The position numbers and the translations under genes are program-made. From positions 248,001-312,000 of the forward strand of contig CAWDKH010000004.1 in the NCBI GenBank assembly GCA_963802905.1: a stretch of 64,000 nt of DNA, in the 5' to 3' direction. Numbering within the stretch: position 1 is the first letter of the stretch; each line of letters begins with the position of its first letter. The notes below the pieces were generated by a model. It was not told the origin of the DNA, ran no database searches, and saw nothing but the letters and a program-made list of their open reading frames with translations. Positions 34,130 through 42,512 of the stretch are shown here, in pieces. Origin of the DNA: DASQFQ01 sp963802905. Lineage in GTDB: Bacteria > Actinomycetota > Thermoleophilia > Solirubrobacterales > Solirubrobacteraceae.

Positions 34130-34143
34130 GGCTCCGCGGAGCC
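34130..34143. promoter_or_regulatory. 14-bp perfect palindrome between tRNA-Gln and glmU
   Basis: GGCTCCGCGGAGCC is perfectly self-complementary and lies between the divergent tRNA-Gln and glmU. It ends just before the region GATACT that may be the glmU -10. It could be an operator or simply a GC hairpin. Confidence 0.3.
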
Positions 34144-34152
34144 GATACTACG

Positions 34153-35541
34153 ATGCTTCGCGTGCGCGCTCCCACCGTGCTGATCCTCGCTGCGGGCGAG
34201 GGCACCCGCATGCGCTCCGACGTCCCCAAGGTCCTCCATCGGATCTGCGGGCGCCCGATGATCGAGTGGCCGATCGCTGCCGCTCGCGAAGCCGGCGCCG
34301 GCCGCGTCGTCGTCGTCGACGGCCCCGAGCGCAAGCTCGCCGATGCGCTGCCCGAGGGCGTCGAGGTGGCGATCCAGGAGGAGCCGAACGGCACCGGCGA
34401 CGCCGTCCGCTCCGCCGCCGACCAGATTGGCGCGGACGACACCGTGCTCGTGCTCTACGGCGACGTGCCGCTCATCACCGCCGAGGCGATCACCGCGCTC
34501 GCGCAGGCGCACGAGGAGAACGACGCCGCGGCCACGATGGCGACGATGGAGCTCGAGGACCCGCGCGGCTACGGCCGCGTCGTGCGCGACGCCGAAGGCG
34601 GCGTCGAGCGGGTCGTCGAGACGAAGCACCCCGGCGACGCGACGCCCGAGGAAGAGGCGATTCGCGAGGTCAACACCGGCATCTACGCGTTCGCCGGCCG
34701 CGACCTCGTCGCCACGCTCGAGTGGCTGGGCTCCGACAACGCCCAAGGCGAGCTCTACCTGCCCGACGTGCTCCCGCTCCTGCGGGCCGACGGCAAGGAG
34801 ATCGCCGCCCACGTCGTCACCGACGCCACGCTGACGCTCGGCGTCAACACGCGCGTCGAGCTCGCCACCGCCCGCCGGCTCGCCCAGCAGCGCATCCACG
34901 AGGCGCACGCGCTCAACGGGGTCACGATCGTCGACCCCGCCTCCACGCTGATCGACGCCGGCGTCGAGATCGGGCGCGACACCGTGATCGAGCCGAGCAC
35001 GTTCCTGCGCGGCACGACGCGCATCGGCGCACGCTGCGAGATCGGCCCGCTCACCACGCTGATCGACACGACGACCGGCGACGACTGTCGCGTCGTCCAC
35101 TCCTACCTCGACGGAGCCGCGCTCGAGAACGGCGTGAGCGTCGGCCCGTTCGCCTACCTGCGCCCCAAGGCCCACCTCCACGACAAAGCCAAGGCCGGCA
35201 CGTTCGTGGAGATCAAGAACTCCGAGGTCGGCGAGGGCACGAAGGTGCCCCACCTGTCCTACATCGGTGACGCCGATATCGGCGGCGGCTCGAACATCGG
35301 CGCCGGCACGATCACCGCCAACTACGACGGCGCCAACAAGCACCGCACCACGATCGGCGCGGGCGTCAAGGTGAGCGTCCACACCTCCTTCGTCGCCCCG
35401 GTCACGCTCGGCGACGGCGCCTATACCGGCGCCGGATCGGTGATCACCGACGACGTCCCGCCCGACGCGCTGGGCATCGCACGCGCGCGCCAGCGCAACA
35501 TCGAGGGGTACGCGGAGCGCGCACCCCGCAAAGAGCGGTGA
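34153..35541 (+). CDS. glmU: bifunctional UDP-N-acetylglucosamine pyrophosphorylase / glucosamine-1-phosphate N-acetyltransferase GlmU
   Basis: A 462-residue two-domain enzyme that makes UDP-GlcNAc for peptidoglycan. The N-terminal domain has TVLILAAGEGTRMRSDVPKV (nucleotide loop) and LVLYGDVPLITAEAI. The C-terminal left-handed beta-helix has many hexapeptide repeats, for example GARCEIGPLTTLIDTTTGDD and GDADIGGGSNIGAGTITANY. The start may be GTG 34162 (giving VRAPTVLILAAGEG, the usual N-terminus) rather than ATG 34153. The prs gene follows, as in most actinobacteria. Confidence 0.95.
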   Translation: MLRVRAPTVLILAAGEGTRMRSDVPKVLHRICGRPMIEWPIAAAREAGAGRVVVVDGPERKLADALPEGVEVAIQEEPNGTGDAVRSAADQIGADDTVLVLYGDVPLITAEAITALAQAHEENDAAATMATMELEDPRGYGRVVRDAEGGVERVVETKHPGDATPEEEAIREVNTGIYAFAGRDLVATLEWLGSDNAQGELYLPDVLPLLRADGKEIAAHVVTDATLTLGVNTRVELATARRLAQQRIHEAHALNGVTIVDPASTLIDAGVEIGRDTVIEPSTFLRGTTRIGARCEIGPLTTLIDTTTGDDCRVVHSYLDGAALENGVSVGPFAYLRPKAHLHDKAKAGTFVEIKNSEVGEGTKVPHLSYIGDADIGGGSNIGAGTITANYDGANKHRTTIGAGVKVSVHTSFVAPVTLGDGAYTGAGSVITDDVPPDALGIARARQRNIEGYAERAPRKER

Positions 35542-35572
35542 GTTCTGTCGACGTGACGTCGGGAAGCGTGCG

Positions 35573-35578
35573 TACACT
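35573..35578 (+). promoter_or_regulatory. -10 hexamer TACACT for prs
   Basis: TACACT ends 11 nt before GTG 35589, the start favoured here. It lies after the glmU stop, suggesting that prs has its own promoter in addition to any glmU readthrough. Confidence 0.45.
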
Positions 35579-35588
35579 CCGCCGTGCA

Positions 35589-36611
35589 GTGAGCGCGCTG
35601 GATCCTCACCCCCTCCCGGCCACCTCGCTCGAGCTTGCTTACGGCAAGCGCCTGATGCTGTTCTCAGGCCGTGCGAACCCCGAGCTGGCCGCTCGAATCG
35701 GTAGCAAGCTCGGTGTCGATCTCGGCGGCGTGACGCTCAAGACGTTCGCCGACGGCGAGGTCTACTGCCGCTATCAGGAGTCGATCCGCGGGGCCGACGT
35801 CTTCATCGTCCAGCCCACCTGCGGCAACCCGGCGCTCGGCATGACGCCGAACGACTCGCTGATGGAGCTGCTGCTGATGATCGACGCGGCGGTCGGCGCC
35901 TCCGCCCACCGCGTGATCGCGGTGACGCCGTGGTTCGGCTACTCGCGCCAGGACAAGAAGTCGTCGCCGCGCGAGCCGATCTCCGCGCGCCTCGTCGCCC
36001 GCGCGCTCGAGTCCGCGGGGGCCGACCGCGTGCTGACGATGGACCTCCACGCCGGCCAGATCCAGGGCTTCTTCTCCAAGCCGGTCGACCACATGACCGC
36101 GCTGTTCATGCTCACGCAGTACTTCGCCGACCTCCGGCTCGAGGACCTCGTGGTCGTCTCGCCGGACGCCGGCCGCGTGAAGCTGGCCAAGAACTTCGCC
36201 TCGAAGATCGGGGCCGAGCTGGCGATCCTCAACAAGGAGCGCCCCGCCCAGCAGGTCGCCGAGATCGGCTACGTGATCGGCGACGTCGCCGGCCGCACCG
36301 CGGTGCTCGTCGACGACATGATCGGCACCGCCGGCACGCTCAAGGCCGCCGCCCAGACCGTGATCGACGAGGGCGCCACGCGGGTCTACGCTGCCGCCAC
36401 CCACGCGGTGTTCAGCGACGTCACGGCCGAGAACCTGGCGTCGGCGAACTTCGAGCAGGTGGTGGTGACGGACACGATCCCGATCCGCCCCGACGCGCCG
36501 GACAACGTGCGCGTGCTCTCGTGCGCCGACCTGCTCACGGACTCGATCCGCCGCATCTTCACCGACGACTCCGTGTCCGAGGTGTTCGGCGGCGAGAACC
36601 AGCTGTTCTGA
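35589..36611 (+). CDS. prs: ribose-phosphate pyrophosphokinase (PRPP synthetase)
   Basis: About 340 residues. It makes PRPP from ribose-5-phosphate and ATP for purine, pyrimidine, histidine and tryptophan synthesis. Family motifs in order: LKTFADGEVYCRYQESIRGA, VIAVTPWFGYSRQDKKSSPR (ATP-binding), RVLTMDLHAGQIQGFFSKPV, VVSPDAGRVKLAKNFASKIG and AVLVDDMIGTAGTLKAAAQT (the PRPP loop). GTG 35538, overlapping the glmU stop, also opens the frame; GTG 35589 fits the TACACT element better. Confidence 0.95.
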   Translation: MSALDPHPLPATSLELAYGKRLMLFSGRANPELAARIGSKLGVDLGGVTLKTFADGEVYCRYQESIRGADVFIVQPTCGNPALGMTPNDSLMELLLMIDAAVGASAHRVIAVTPWFGYSRQDKKSSPREPISARLVARALESAGADRVLTMDLHAGQIQGFFSKPVDHMTALFMLTQYFADLRLEDLVVVSPDAGRVKLAKNFASKIGAELAILNKERPAQQVAEIGYVIGDVAGRTAVLVDDMIGTAGTLKAAAQTVIDEGATRVYAAATHAVFSDVTAENLASANFEQVVVTDTIPIRPDAPDNVRVLSCADLLTDSIRRIFTDDSVSEVFGGENQLF

Positions 36612-36922
36612 GCGCCTCGCGCCTCCAGGAGCTGCTCGGCCTGGACGACGACGAGCTACTCGTGGTGCTCGACGCCGACCCGCTCGAGGTCGTCGGCGGC
36701 GATCTCGACCACCGGCCCGAGCTGCCGATCCTGCTCGACCTGCTGGCCGAGGCGGAGGAGCAGGCGGGCGCGCCCGTGCTGCAGCGCTGGGTCCGCCGCG
36801 AAGGGCCTGCGGGCCGCCCGCTCGACGCGCTCCTCGCCCGCGACTTCGGCCGCTTCGAGGACCAGCTCGCCACGCTTGCCGAGCGGGGGTTCGTCTTGCG
36901 TGGTGGCGGCCCGCTGACTTAG
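36608..36922 (+). CDS. small conserved-looking protein, unknown, apparent CTG start
   Basis: About 104 residues, acidic and leucine-rich: ASRLQELLGLDDDELLVVLD, then VGGDLDHRPELPILLDLLAE, then PVLQRWVRREGPAGRP. The predicted helices resemble small antitoxin or adaptor proteins, but I recognise no family. The frame is open far upstream inside prs, so the start is not fixed by a stop. The only start-like codon at the junction is CTG at 36608, in a CTGA overlap with the prs stop, the same arrangement as pth and mazG. The last bases overlap the -10 of the next gene. Confidence 0.5.
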   Translation: MSASRLQELLGLDDDELLVVLDADPLEVVGGDLDHRPELPILLDLLAEAEEQAGAPVLQRWVRREGPAGRPLDALLARDFGRFEDQLATLAERGFVLRGGGPLT

Positions 36923-36925
36923 GGT
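36920..36925 (+). promoter_or_regulatory. -10 hexamer TAGGGT for the acyl-CoA ligase gene
   Basis: TAGGGT ends 7 nt before the ATG at 36932. Its TAG is also the stop codon of the preceding small gene. A leaderless transcript is predicted. Confidence 0.45.
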
Positions 36926-36931
36926 CGCTCC

Positions 36932-38680
36932 ATGGACCTCCACGCGGCCGCGCCGGCCGCCGCGACGCGCCCCGCGGCGCTCGACACGCCGACGCTCTGC
37001 CATGCGTTCCAGGTCACCGCGGCCGAGCGGCCGGACGAGATCGCCCTGCGCAACCCCGGCGACCAGATCGCGCTCACGTGGCGCGAGTACGCGGAGCGGG
37101 TCGAGCGCCTCGCGTCCGGGCTCGCCAGGCTCGGCGTCGAGCGCGGCGACGCGGTGGCGATCATGCTGCTCAACCGGCCCGAGTTCCACCTCGTCGACAC
37201 GGCCGCCCTGCACCTCGGCGCGGTCCCGTTCTCGGTCTACAACACGTCCACGCCGGAGCAGGTCGCCCATCAGTTCCGCAACGCCGGCACCCGCGTCGTG
37301 GTCTGCGAGCGCCACTTCCTGGAGACCGTGCAGGCCGCCCGCCGGCTCGTGCCCGCCGTCGAGCACGTCGTCCAGATCGACGGCGCCGACGACGACATCA
37401 TGAGCCTCGCCGAGGTCGAGGGGACCGGGCTCTCGAGCTTCCGCTTCGCCGAGACGTGGCAGGCGGTCGGGCCCGACGACCTCGCCACGATCATCTACAC
37501 GTCGGGCACCACCGGGCCGCCGAAGGGCGTCGAGCTCACCCACGCCAACGCGATGGCCGAGTGCGTCTCCTCCGCGGAGCGCTTCCCGCTCACGCCCGGC
37601 GGGCGCGCGATGTCCTACCTCCCGAGCGCGCACGTGGTCGACCGCTGGAGCAGCCACTGGTGGGCGTCGATCACCCACGGCTTCTCGATCACCTCGGTCG
37701 GCGACATGCGCACCGTGATCTTCCTGCTGCCGAGCGTGCGGCCGACGCGCTGGGGCGCGGTGCCGCGGATCTGGGAGAAGCTCCACAAGGCGCTCGTCGG
37801 CCAGGGCATCACGGACCCCGACAAGCTCGGCGAGGACGAGCGCGCCGACCTGCGCGCCCGCCTGGGGCTCGACGCCGCCGAGCACCTGGGCGGCGGCGCG
37901 GCGCCGATGCCGATCGACGTGCTGCGCTACTTCGAGGCGCTGGGGCTGCCGATCAGCGAGGCCTGGGGGATGTCGGAGACCGCCGGCGCCGCGACCGGCA
38001 ACCCGCCGGAGGGGATCCGCCTCGGCACCTGCGGCACGCCGATGCCGGGCGTCGAGATCGACCTCGCCGCCGACGGCGAGCTGCTCGTCCGCGGGCCGAT
38101 GGTGATGCGCGGCTACCGCGACAACCCGGGGGCGACCGCGGAGGCGTTCGTCGCCGACGGCTGGCTGCGCACCGGCGACATCGCCCACGTCGCCGACCGC
38201 TACGTCTCGATCGTCGACCGCAAGAAGGAGCTGATCGTCACCGCCGGCGGCAAGAACATCTCGCCCGCCAACGTCGAGTCGCGCATCGAGGCGGGCTCAC
38301 TGCTGATCGCCCACGCCGCCGCGGTCGGCGACCGCCGCCCGTTCGTCGCCGCGCTGATCGCCCTCGACCCCGACGCCGCCGTCGAGTTCGCCACCGAGCA
38401 CGGCCTCGACGACGCATCCGTGACCGCGCTCTCCACTCACCCCGAGGTGCGTGCCGCCGTCCGCGCCGCGGTCGAGTCCGCCAACGCCGGCCTCTCGCGC
38501 GCCGAGCGGGTCAAGCGCTTCGCGATCCTGCCGAACGAGTGGCTGCCGGGCGGGGAGGAGCTGACGCCGACGCTGAAGCTCAAGCGGCGCGCGATAACCA
38601 CGCGCTACGCCGCCGAGATCGACGAGCTCTACTCGTCGGGGTCCGAAACCCGCTCGCCCGGCCACGAGCCGGTCAGGTAG
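36932..38680 (+). CDS. long-chain acyl-CoA ligase (AMP-binding, FadD15-like)
   Basis: A 582-residue ANL-superfamily enzyme that activates fatty acids with ATP and coenzyme A. The AMP-binding signature is LATIIYTSGTTGPPKGVELT. EAWGMSETAGAATGNPPEG and DGWLRTGDIAHVADRYVSIV (adenylation motifs) and DRKKELIVTAGGKNISPANV (hinge) follow. The size and the AWGMSET form resemble the long-chain ligase group of FadD15. It may feed the acyl-CoA dehydrogenase pair at 7381-9537, though they are far apart. Its last 52 bases overlap the convergent DUF4235 gene. Confidence 0.9.
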   Translation: MDLHAAAPAAATRPAALDTPTLCHAFQVTAAERPDEIALRNPGDQIALTWREYAERVERLASGLARLGVERGDAVAIMLLNRPEFHLVDTAALHLGAVPFSVYNTSTPEQVAHQFRNAGTRVVVCERHFLETVQAARRLVPAVEHVVQIDGADDDIMSLAEVEGTGLSSFRFAETWQAVGPDDLATIIYTSGTTGPPKGVELTHANAMAECVSSAERFPLTPGGRAMSYLPSAHVVDRWSSHWWASITHGFSITSVGDMRTVIFLLPSVRPTRWGAVPRIWEKLHKALVGQGITDPDKLGEDERADLRARLGLDAAEHLGGGAAPMPIDVLRYFEALGLPISEAWGMSETAGAATGNPPEGIRLGTCGTPMPGVEIDLAADGELLVRGPMVMRGYRDNPGATAEAFVADGWLRTGDIAHVADRYVSIVDRKKELIVTAGGKNISPANVESRIEAGSLLIAHAAAVGDRRPFVAALIALDPDAAVEFATEHGLDDASVTALSTHPEVRAAVRAAVESANAGLSRAERVKRFAILPNEWLPGGEELTPTLKLKRRAITTRYAAEIDELYSSGSETRSPGHEPVR

Positions 38681-38907
38681 TACCAGCCCTTCGCGCCGTA
38701 GCGGTCGACCGCGGCGCGTGTGGTCTTGAAGGCGATGCCCTCGACGGCCGCGGCGGCCAGCACTTTCGGCCAGGTCGCCTGCAGCGTCGTCGCCTCCGGC
38801 GGCTCGCGGTCGTCGATCTTGGTCCAGACGTAGTCGAAAACCTGCTTGCCGAGCAGGCCGCCGATGATGCCGAGGATCAGCCCGAAGGGCTTGTAGAGGA
38901 GCTTCAT
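38629..38907 (-). CDS. DUF4235-family protein
   Basis: A 92-residue protein matching the actinobacterial DUF4235 pattern: KLLYKPFGLILGIIGGLLGK (membrane segment), then FDYVWTKIDDREPPEATTLQ, then WPKVLAAAAVEGIAFKTTRA and a last YLTGSWPG. The family has no known role. A minus-strand TAGCCT (38916-38921) ends 9 nt before its ATG. Confidence 0.8.
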   Translation of the reverse strand: MKLLYKPFGLILGIIGGLLGKQVFDYVWTKIDDREPPEATTLQATWPKVLAAAAVEGIAFKTTRAAVDRYGAKGWYYLTGSWPGERVSDPDE

Positions 38908-38969
38908 CCGTGCGGAGGCTATCCACTGTCCCGCCGGTGGGTAACAATGCGTTCACGACAAGCCGATAA

Positions 38970-39677
38970 ATGGACATGGACGACCACGCCGACGACCTCC
39001 TCCGCCGTGCCCTGATCGATCAGGACGCCTCGGCTGCGGTCGCGCTCCGGGTCGGCGGCCTGGCGCTGTGCGACACGCTGACCGTCGTCTTCCACGGCCG
39101 CCGCGATCTCGGCACGATCCAGACCTACATCACCCACGGTCAGCGCGGGGCGGGCAGCGCGGTGGGCCCGGACGATCTGCTGCGGGTGCCCTGCGACCTC
39201 GACCTCGCCTCCGCGCGCGACCGCGAGGAGGCCGAGGAGCTCTACGCCCAGCAGGCCGGCGAGCTGCGCGATGCGCTGGCCGCCGCCGACACGGTGCTGT
39301 CTGTGTGGCAGGAGCCGTTCGAGGACCTCGTGCAGTCGCGCGTCGCCGTCGACCGCCGGATCGGGCTCGACGTCCGCCTCCCGGCGCACCGCCTCCTGCC
39401 GGCCGCGCTGGTCGCGCCGGAGAAGCAGATCGTCGTCACCGCGGTCTGCAGCGCGCGCCCGCTGGCCGAGGGCCGCCCGCCGATGGGGATCGTCTGCGCG
39501 CAGCAGGACGTCGCGCGCGTCTACCCGCTGCCCGACGACCCCGAGCGCTGCCTCGAGGACTTCCTCGAGCAGGCCGCGGAGCACGCGATCCGCGCCGGCG
39601 AGCGGCTCGCCCAGCAGGAGGCCTCGGTCGAGCGCTTCCTCGAGCTCTCGGGCGACGACTTCCACGAGACGGGGTAG
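38970..39677 (+). CDS. unknown soluble protein
   Basis: A 235-residue acidic protein with no signal peptide or membrane helix. Landmarks are LALCDTLTVVFHGRRDLGTI, DAALAAADTVLSVWQ-like helices and RLAQQEASVERFLELSGDDF at the end. I recognise no family and see no catalytic motif. It lies just before a small membrane-anchored gene, with 12 bases between them, so the two may be one unit. Confidence 0.55.
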   Translation: MDMDDHADDLLRRALIDQDASAAVALRVGGLALCDTLTVVFHGRRDLGTIQTYITHGQRGAGSAVGPDDLLRVPCDLDLASARDREEAEELYAQQAGELRDALAAADTVLSVWQEPFEDLVQSRVAVDRRIGLDVRLPAHRLLPAALVAPEKQIVVTAVCSARPLAEGRPPMGIVCAQQDVARVYPLPDDPERCLEDFLEQAAEHAIRAGERLAQQEASVERFLELSGDDFHETG

Positions 39678-39689
39678 CGTGCCGCGGCC

Positions 39690-40136
39690 GTGCGCCGCGT
39701 CACGCTCATCACCGCGATCGTCTTCGGGACGTTCGTCTTCCTCGGCATCTCGTTCCTGCTCGCCCGCGCGCTGACCGGGTCGGGTGCCGAGCGCACCCGC
39801 GTGATCGAGGTCCTGCGCGCGCAGGCGCGGGGGGACGCCGACGCGGTGCTGAAGCAGCTGCCGGCGTGCGCGGCCGAGCCGGCGTGTGCGCGCGTGACCC
39901 GGGAGCGGGTCGCGCAGCTCAAACGGCCCGGCAAAGTCGAGATCCTCAACTACGACCCGTCGGTGCGGGTGACGATGACGCGGCGCTCCGGCACCGGCCG
40001 TGTGGCCTGGCGCGCGGGCGGCTCGCTGCCGGTGGTCCAATGCGTCAAGGCCCTGCGCGAGGGGCCGCTGACCGGGGGTGGGGTGGAGCTGCTCGCGATC
40101 TCCAAGCCGATCACGCTCGATGCGGCATGCAACTGA
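39690..40136 (+). CDS. membrane-anchored protein, unknown
   Basis: A 148-residue protein from GTG 39690 with one N-terminal hydrophobic anchor (about residues 5-28, LITAIVFGTFVFLGISFLLA). The outer part has paired cysteines (LPACAAEPACARVTRERVAQ) and later single cysteines, so disulfides are plausible. A middle stretch VRVTMTRRSGTGRVAWRAGG is strand-rich. The family is unknown. Confidence 0.55.
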   Translation: MRRVTLITAIVFGTFVFLGISFLLARALTGSGAERTRVIEVLRAQARGDADAVLKQLPACAAEPACARVTRERVAQLKRPGKVEILNYDPSVRVTMTRRSGTGRVAWRAGGSLPVVQCVKALREGPLTGGGVELLAISKPITLDAACN

Positions 40137-40171
40137 CCCCGGCGCGACTTCCCGCCGGGCGCTGTGTTGTG

Positions 40172-42052
40172 ATGCCGCGGATGCGAGGCCGACTCAGACT
40201 GCTCCTGCCCCTCGCCGCACTGCTTGCGCTGGCTCTGCCCGGCGCCGCGGCGGCGGCCGACAAACCCTCGAAGAAGACCCTGTATTACGAGGGTCCGTCG
40301 GGGCGCTACCTGATGGACGGCACCTGGCTCTTCCGCCTGGATCCGAGCAACAAGGGCCTCAGCAGCAAGTGGAATCGCAGCTCCAGCACCGCCGGCTGGA
40401 GCAAGGTGAAGGTCCCGAACGTCTGGAACCTCGGGGACGATTCGCCCGCCTCGATGATCGGCGGCGTCGGCTGGTACCGCAAGGACTTCTCGCTGCCCAA
40501 CGCGAGCAAGGCGCTCGAGTGGGCGGTGCGCTTCGAGTCGGTCAACTACCGCTCGCGGGTGTGGCTCAACGGCAGGCCGGTCGGCTCCAACCGCGGCGCC
40601 TACATCCCGTTCGAGTTCCGCCTCAACGGCCTCAAGCGCCGCGGCACCAACCGGCTCGTGATCCGCGTCGACTCCAAGCGCCGCTCGACCGACTTCCCGC
40701 CCTCGGGCCTCGCCACCAACGGCGCACCGACCGGTGGGTGGTGGAACTACTCCGGCCTCCAGCGCGAGGTCTACCTCAAGCAGCTCGACACGGTCGACTG
40801 GAAGTCCGTGCGCGTGATCCCGCGGCTCGCGTGCGCGAGCTGCACGGCGAGCGTGCAGGTCAAGGTGATCATGCGCAACGTCCGCGGCAGCGGCCAGAAC
40901 GTGCGAATCTCGGGGAACTTCGGGTCGAGGAGGTTGAGCCTCGGCTCGAAGGGGATCTCCGGCAACGGCGTGCGGACGTTCACGACCACGTTCCGGATGC
41001 CCAACCCGCGCGTGTGGTCGCCCGCGCGGCCCTACCTCTACAACGTCAACCTGCGCGCGAGCGCGGGCGGCCGCACGGTCGGGACCTACCGGCTCAAGAC
41101 CGGCATCCGCTCGATCCGCGTCTCCAGCGACGGGCACCTGATCCTCAACGGCGCGCGCGTGAACATCCGCGGCGTCGGCGTGCACGAGGACTCCAAGGAA
41201 CAGGGCTTCGCCGTCGACAACGCGTTCCGCCAGCGGCTGGTCTCCGAGACCAAGGCGGTCGGGGCCACGCTGATGCGCACCCACTACCCGATGCACCCCT
41301 ACACGCACGAGCTCGCCGACAAGGAGGGCGTGCTCATCTGGTCGGAGATCCCGGTCTACGCGCTCAAGACCGCGAACCTCGCCAAGCCCGGGGTGACCGA
41401 GCTCGCCGCCAAGGAGCTCGAGAAGAACATCATCGCCAACCAGAACCACCCGTCGGTGCTGCTGTGGTCGATCGCCAACGAGCTGTCCGCACGGCCCGGC
41501 CCGACGCAGGCGAACTACATCAAGAACGCCGTCCGCCAGGCCAAGGCGCTCGACCCGAGCCGCCCGGTCGGCCTCGCGGTCGCCGGCTACCCGACGGTCG
41601 GCTGCCAGAAGGCCTACGCGCCGCTCGACGTCATCGGCTTCAACGACTACTTCGGCTGGTACCCCGGGCCGAGCGGCCTCGTCTTCGACCGCACGAAGCT
41701 GCCCGCCTACCTCGACTCGGTCCGCGCCTGCTACCCGCGGCAGGCGCTGATGGTGACCGAGTTCGGCGCCGAGGCGAACCGCGACGGCCCGGTCGAGGAG
41801 AAGGGCACGTGGGCCTTCCAGCAGGACTTCGTGAACTTCCACCTCGCGACCTACGCCAGCAAGACCTGGCTCAGCGGCGCGGTCTACTGGGCGCTCAACG
41901 AGTTCAAGGTCCGCCCGGGCTGGGAGGGCGGCAACCCCCGCCCGAACCCGCCGCTGCACCAGAAGGGGCTCCTCAAGTACGGCGACTTCTCACGCAAGCC
42001 CGCGTGGGAGGACCTGCGGCGCAACTACGCCGCAACGAAGCAGTACGGCTAA
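40172..42052 (+). CDS. secreted glycoside hydrolase family 2 protein (beta-galactosidase/glucuronidase type)
   Basis: A 626-residue protein with signal peptide RLRLLLPLAALLALALPGAA. The jelly-roll, immunoglobulin-like and TIM-barrel domains of GH2 follow. The barrel shows LLWSIANELSARPGPTQANY with the acid/base Glu in the NE pair, and ALMVTEFGAEANRDGPVEEK with the nucleophile Glu. RTHYPMHPYTHELADKEGVL is the usual substrate-loop region. The exact glycosidic substrate is unknown. The gene converges on repeat copy C. Confidence 0.85.
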   Translation: MPRMRGRLRLLLPLAALLALALPGAAAAADKPSKKTLYYEGPSGRYLMDGTWLFRLDPSNKGLSSKWNRSSSTAGWSKVKVPNVWNLGDDSPASMIGGVGWYRKDFSLPNASKALEWAVRFESVNYRSRVWLNGRPVGSNRGAYIPFEFRLNGLKRRGTNRLVIRVDSKRRSTDFPPSGLATNGAPTGGWWNYSGLQREVYLKQLDTVDWKSVRVIPRLACASCTASVQVKVIMRNVRGSGQNVRISGNFGSRRLSLGSKGISGNGVRTFTTTFRMPNPRVWSPARPYLYNVNLRASAGGRTVGTYRLKTGIRSIRVSSDGHLILNGARVNIRGVGVHEDSKEQGFAVDNAFRQRLVSETKAVGATLMRTHYPMHPYTHELADKEGVLIWSEIPVYALKTANLAKPGVTELAAKELEKNIIANQNHPSVLLWSIANELSARPGPTQANYIKNAVRQAKALDPSRPVGLAVAGYPTVGCQKAYAPLDVIGFNDYFGWYPGPSGLVFDRTKLPAYLDSVRACYPRQALMVTEFGAEANRDGPVEEKGTWAFQQDFVNFHLATYASKTWLSGAVYWALNEFKVRPGWEGGNPRPNPPLHQKGLLKYGDFSRKPAWEDLRRNYAATKQYG

Positions 42053-42059
42053 GCGTACC

Positions 42060-42122
42060 GCGGGTTTCGCCCTCTGGGCGAATACCCGAAAGGGAACCTG
42101 GCCCTCTGGGCCAGCGTTCCCC
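42060..42122 (-). repeat. twin-hairpin dispersed repeat, copy C
   Basis: The minus-strand copy matches copy A almost base for base: both hairpins, both AGA loops and both bulged purines. The spacer between the hairpins is TTT, where copy A has TCT. It begins at the TAG stop (42122-42124) of the minus-strand gene at 42122-42448, and its far end lies just after the GH2 gene, so it could also serve as that gene's terminator. Confidence 0.9.
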
Positions 42123-42448
42123 TAGCGGCGTACCGGCTGGCGCGTCGGCGCCGGCTCGCGGGCCGGGCGGCGCACCGTGCGCGGCTTGAGGTCGCGCAGA
42201 CGCTCGTGGGAGCGCAGGCGGATCGACGGCTGGACCGCGTCGGGCAGCGGCAGGCCGCCTGACGGCGAGGTCTTGGGCTTACCCGGGAGTCGGTCGTTGC
42301 CGCCCCCGCCGCCGTCGTCCTCGTCCGGCGGCTTCCAGGGCTGCGTCGTCTCCGAGCGCAGGAACATCACGAACAGCGCGACGCCGAGCGCCACCGCGAT
42401 CAGGTGGAGCGTGCCGAAGATGAGCATCAGCTCGGCGTCGGGCGACAT
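42122..42448 (-). CDS. small membrane protein with Pro/Arg-rich tail, unknown
   Basis: A 108-residue protein with one membrane helix (about residues 7-30, LMLIFGTLHLIAVALGVALF) and a long polar C-terminus with a GGGGG stretch and many Arg/Pro. I recognise no family. A minus-strand TAGATT (42458-42463) lies 10 nt before its ATG. Its TAG stop is the start of repeat copy C. Confidence 0.55.
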   Translation of the reverse strand: MSPDAELMLIFGTLHLIAVALGVALFVMFLRSETTQPWKPPDEDDGGGGGNDRLPGKPKTSPSGGLPLPDAVQPSIRLRSHERLRDLKPRTVRRPAREPAPTRQPVRR

Positions 42449-42512
42449 CGCCCTTGCAATCTACCCGTGAAGGCGTTCCTCTACTACCACTTCGCTAGCA
42501 TGGCCGCCCGTT

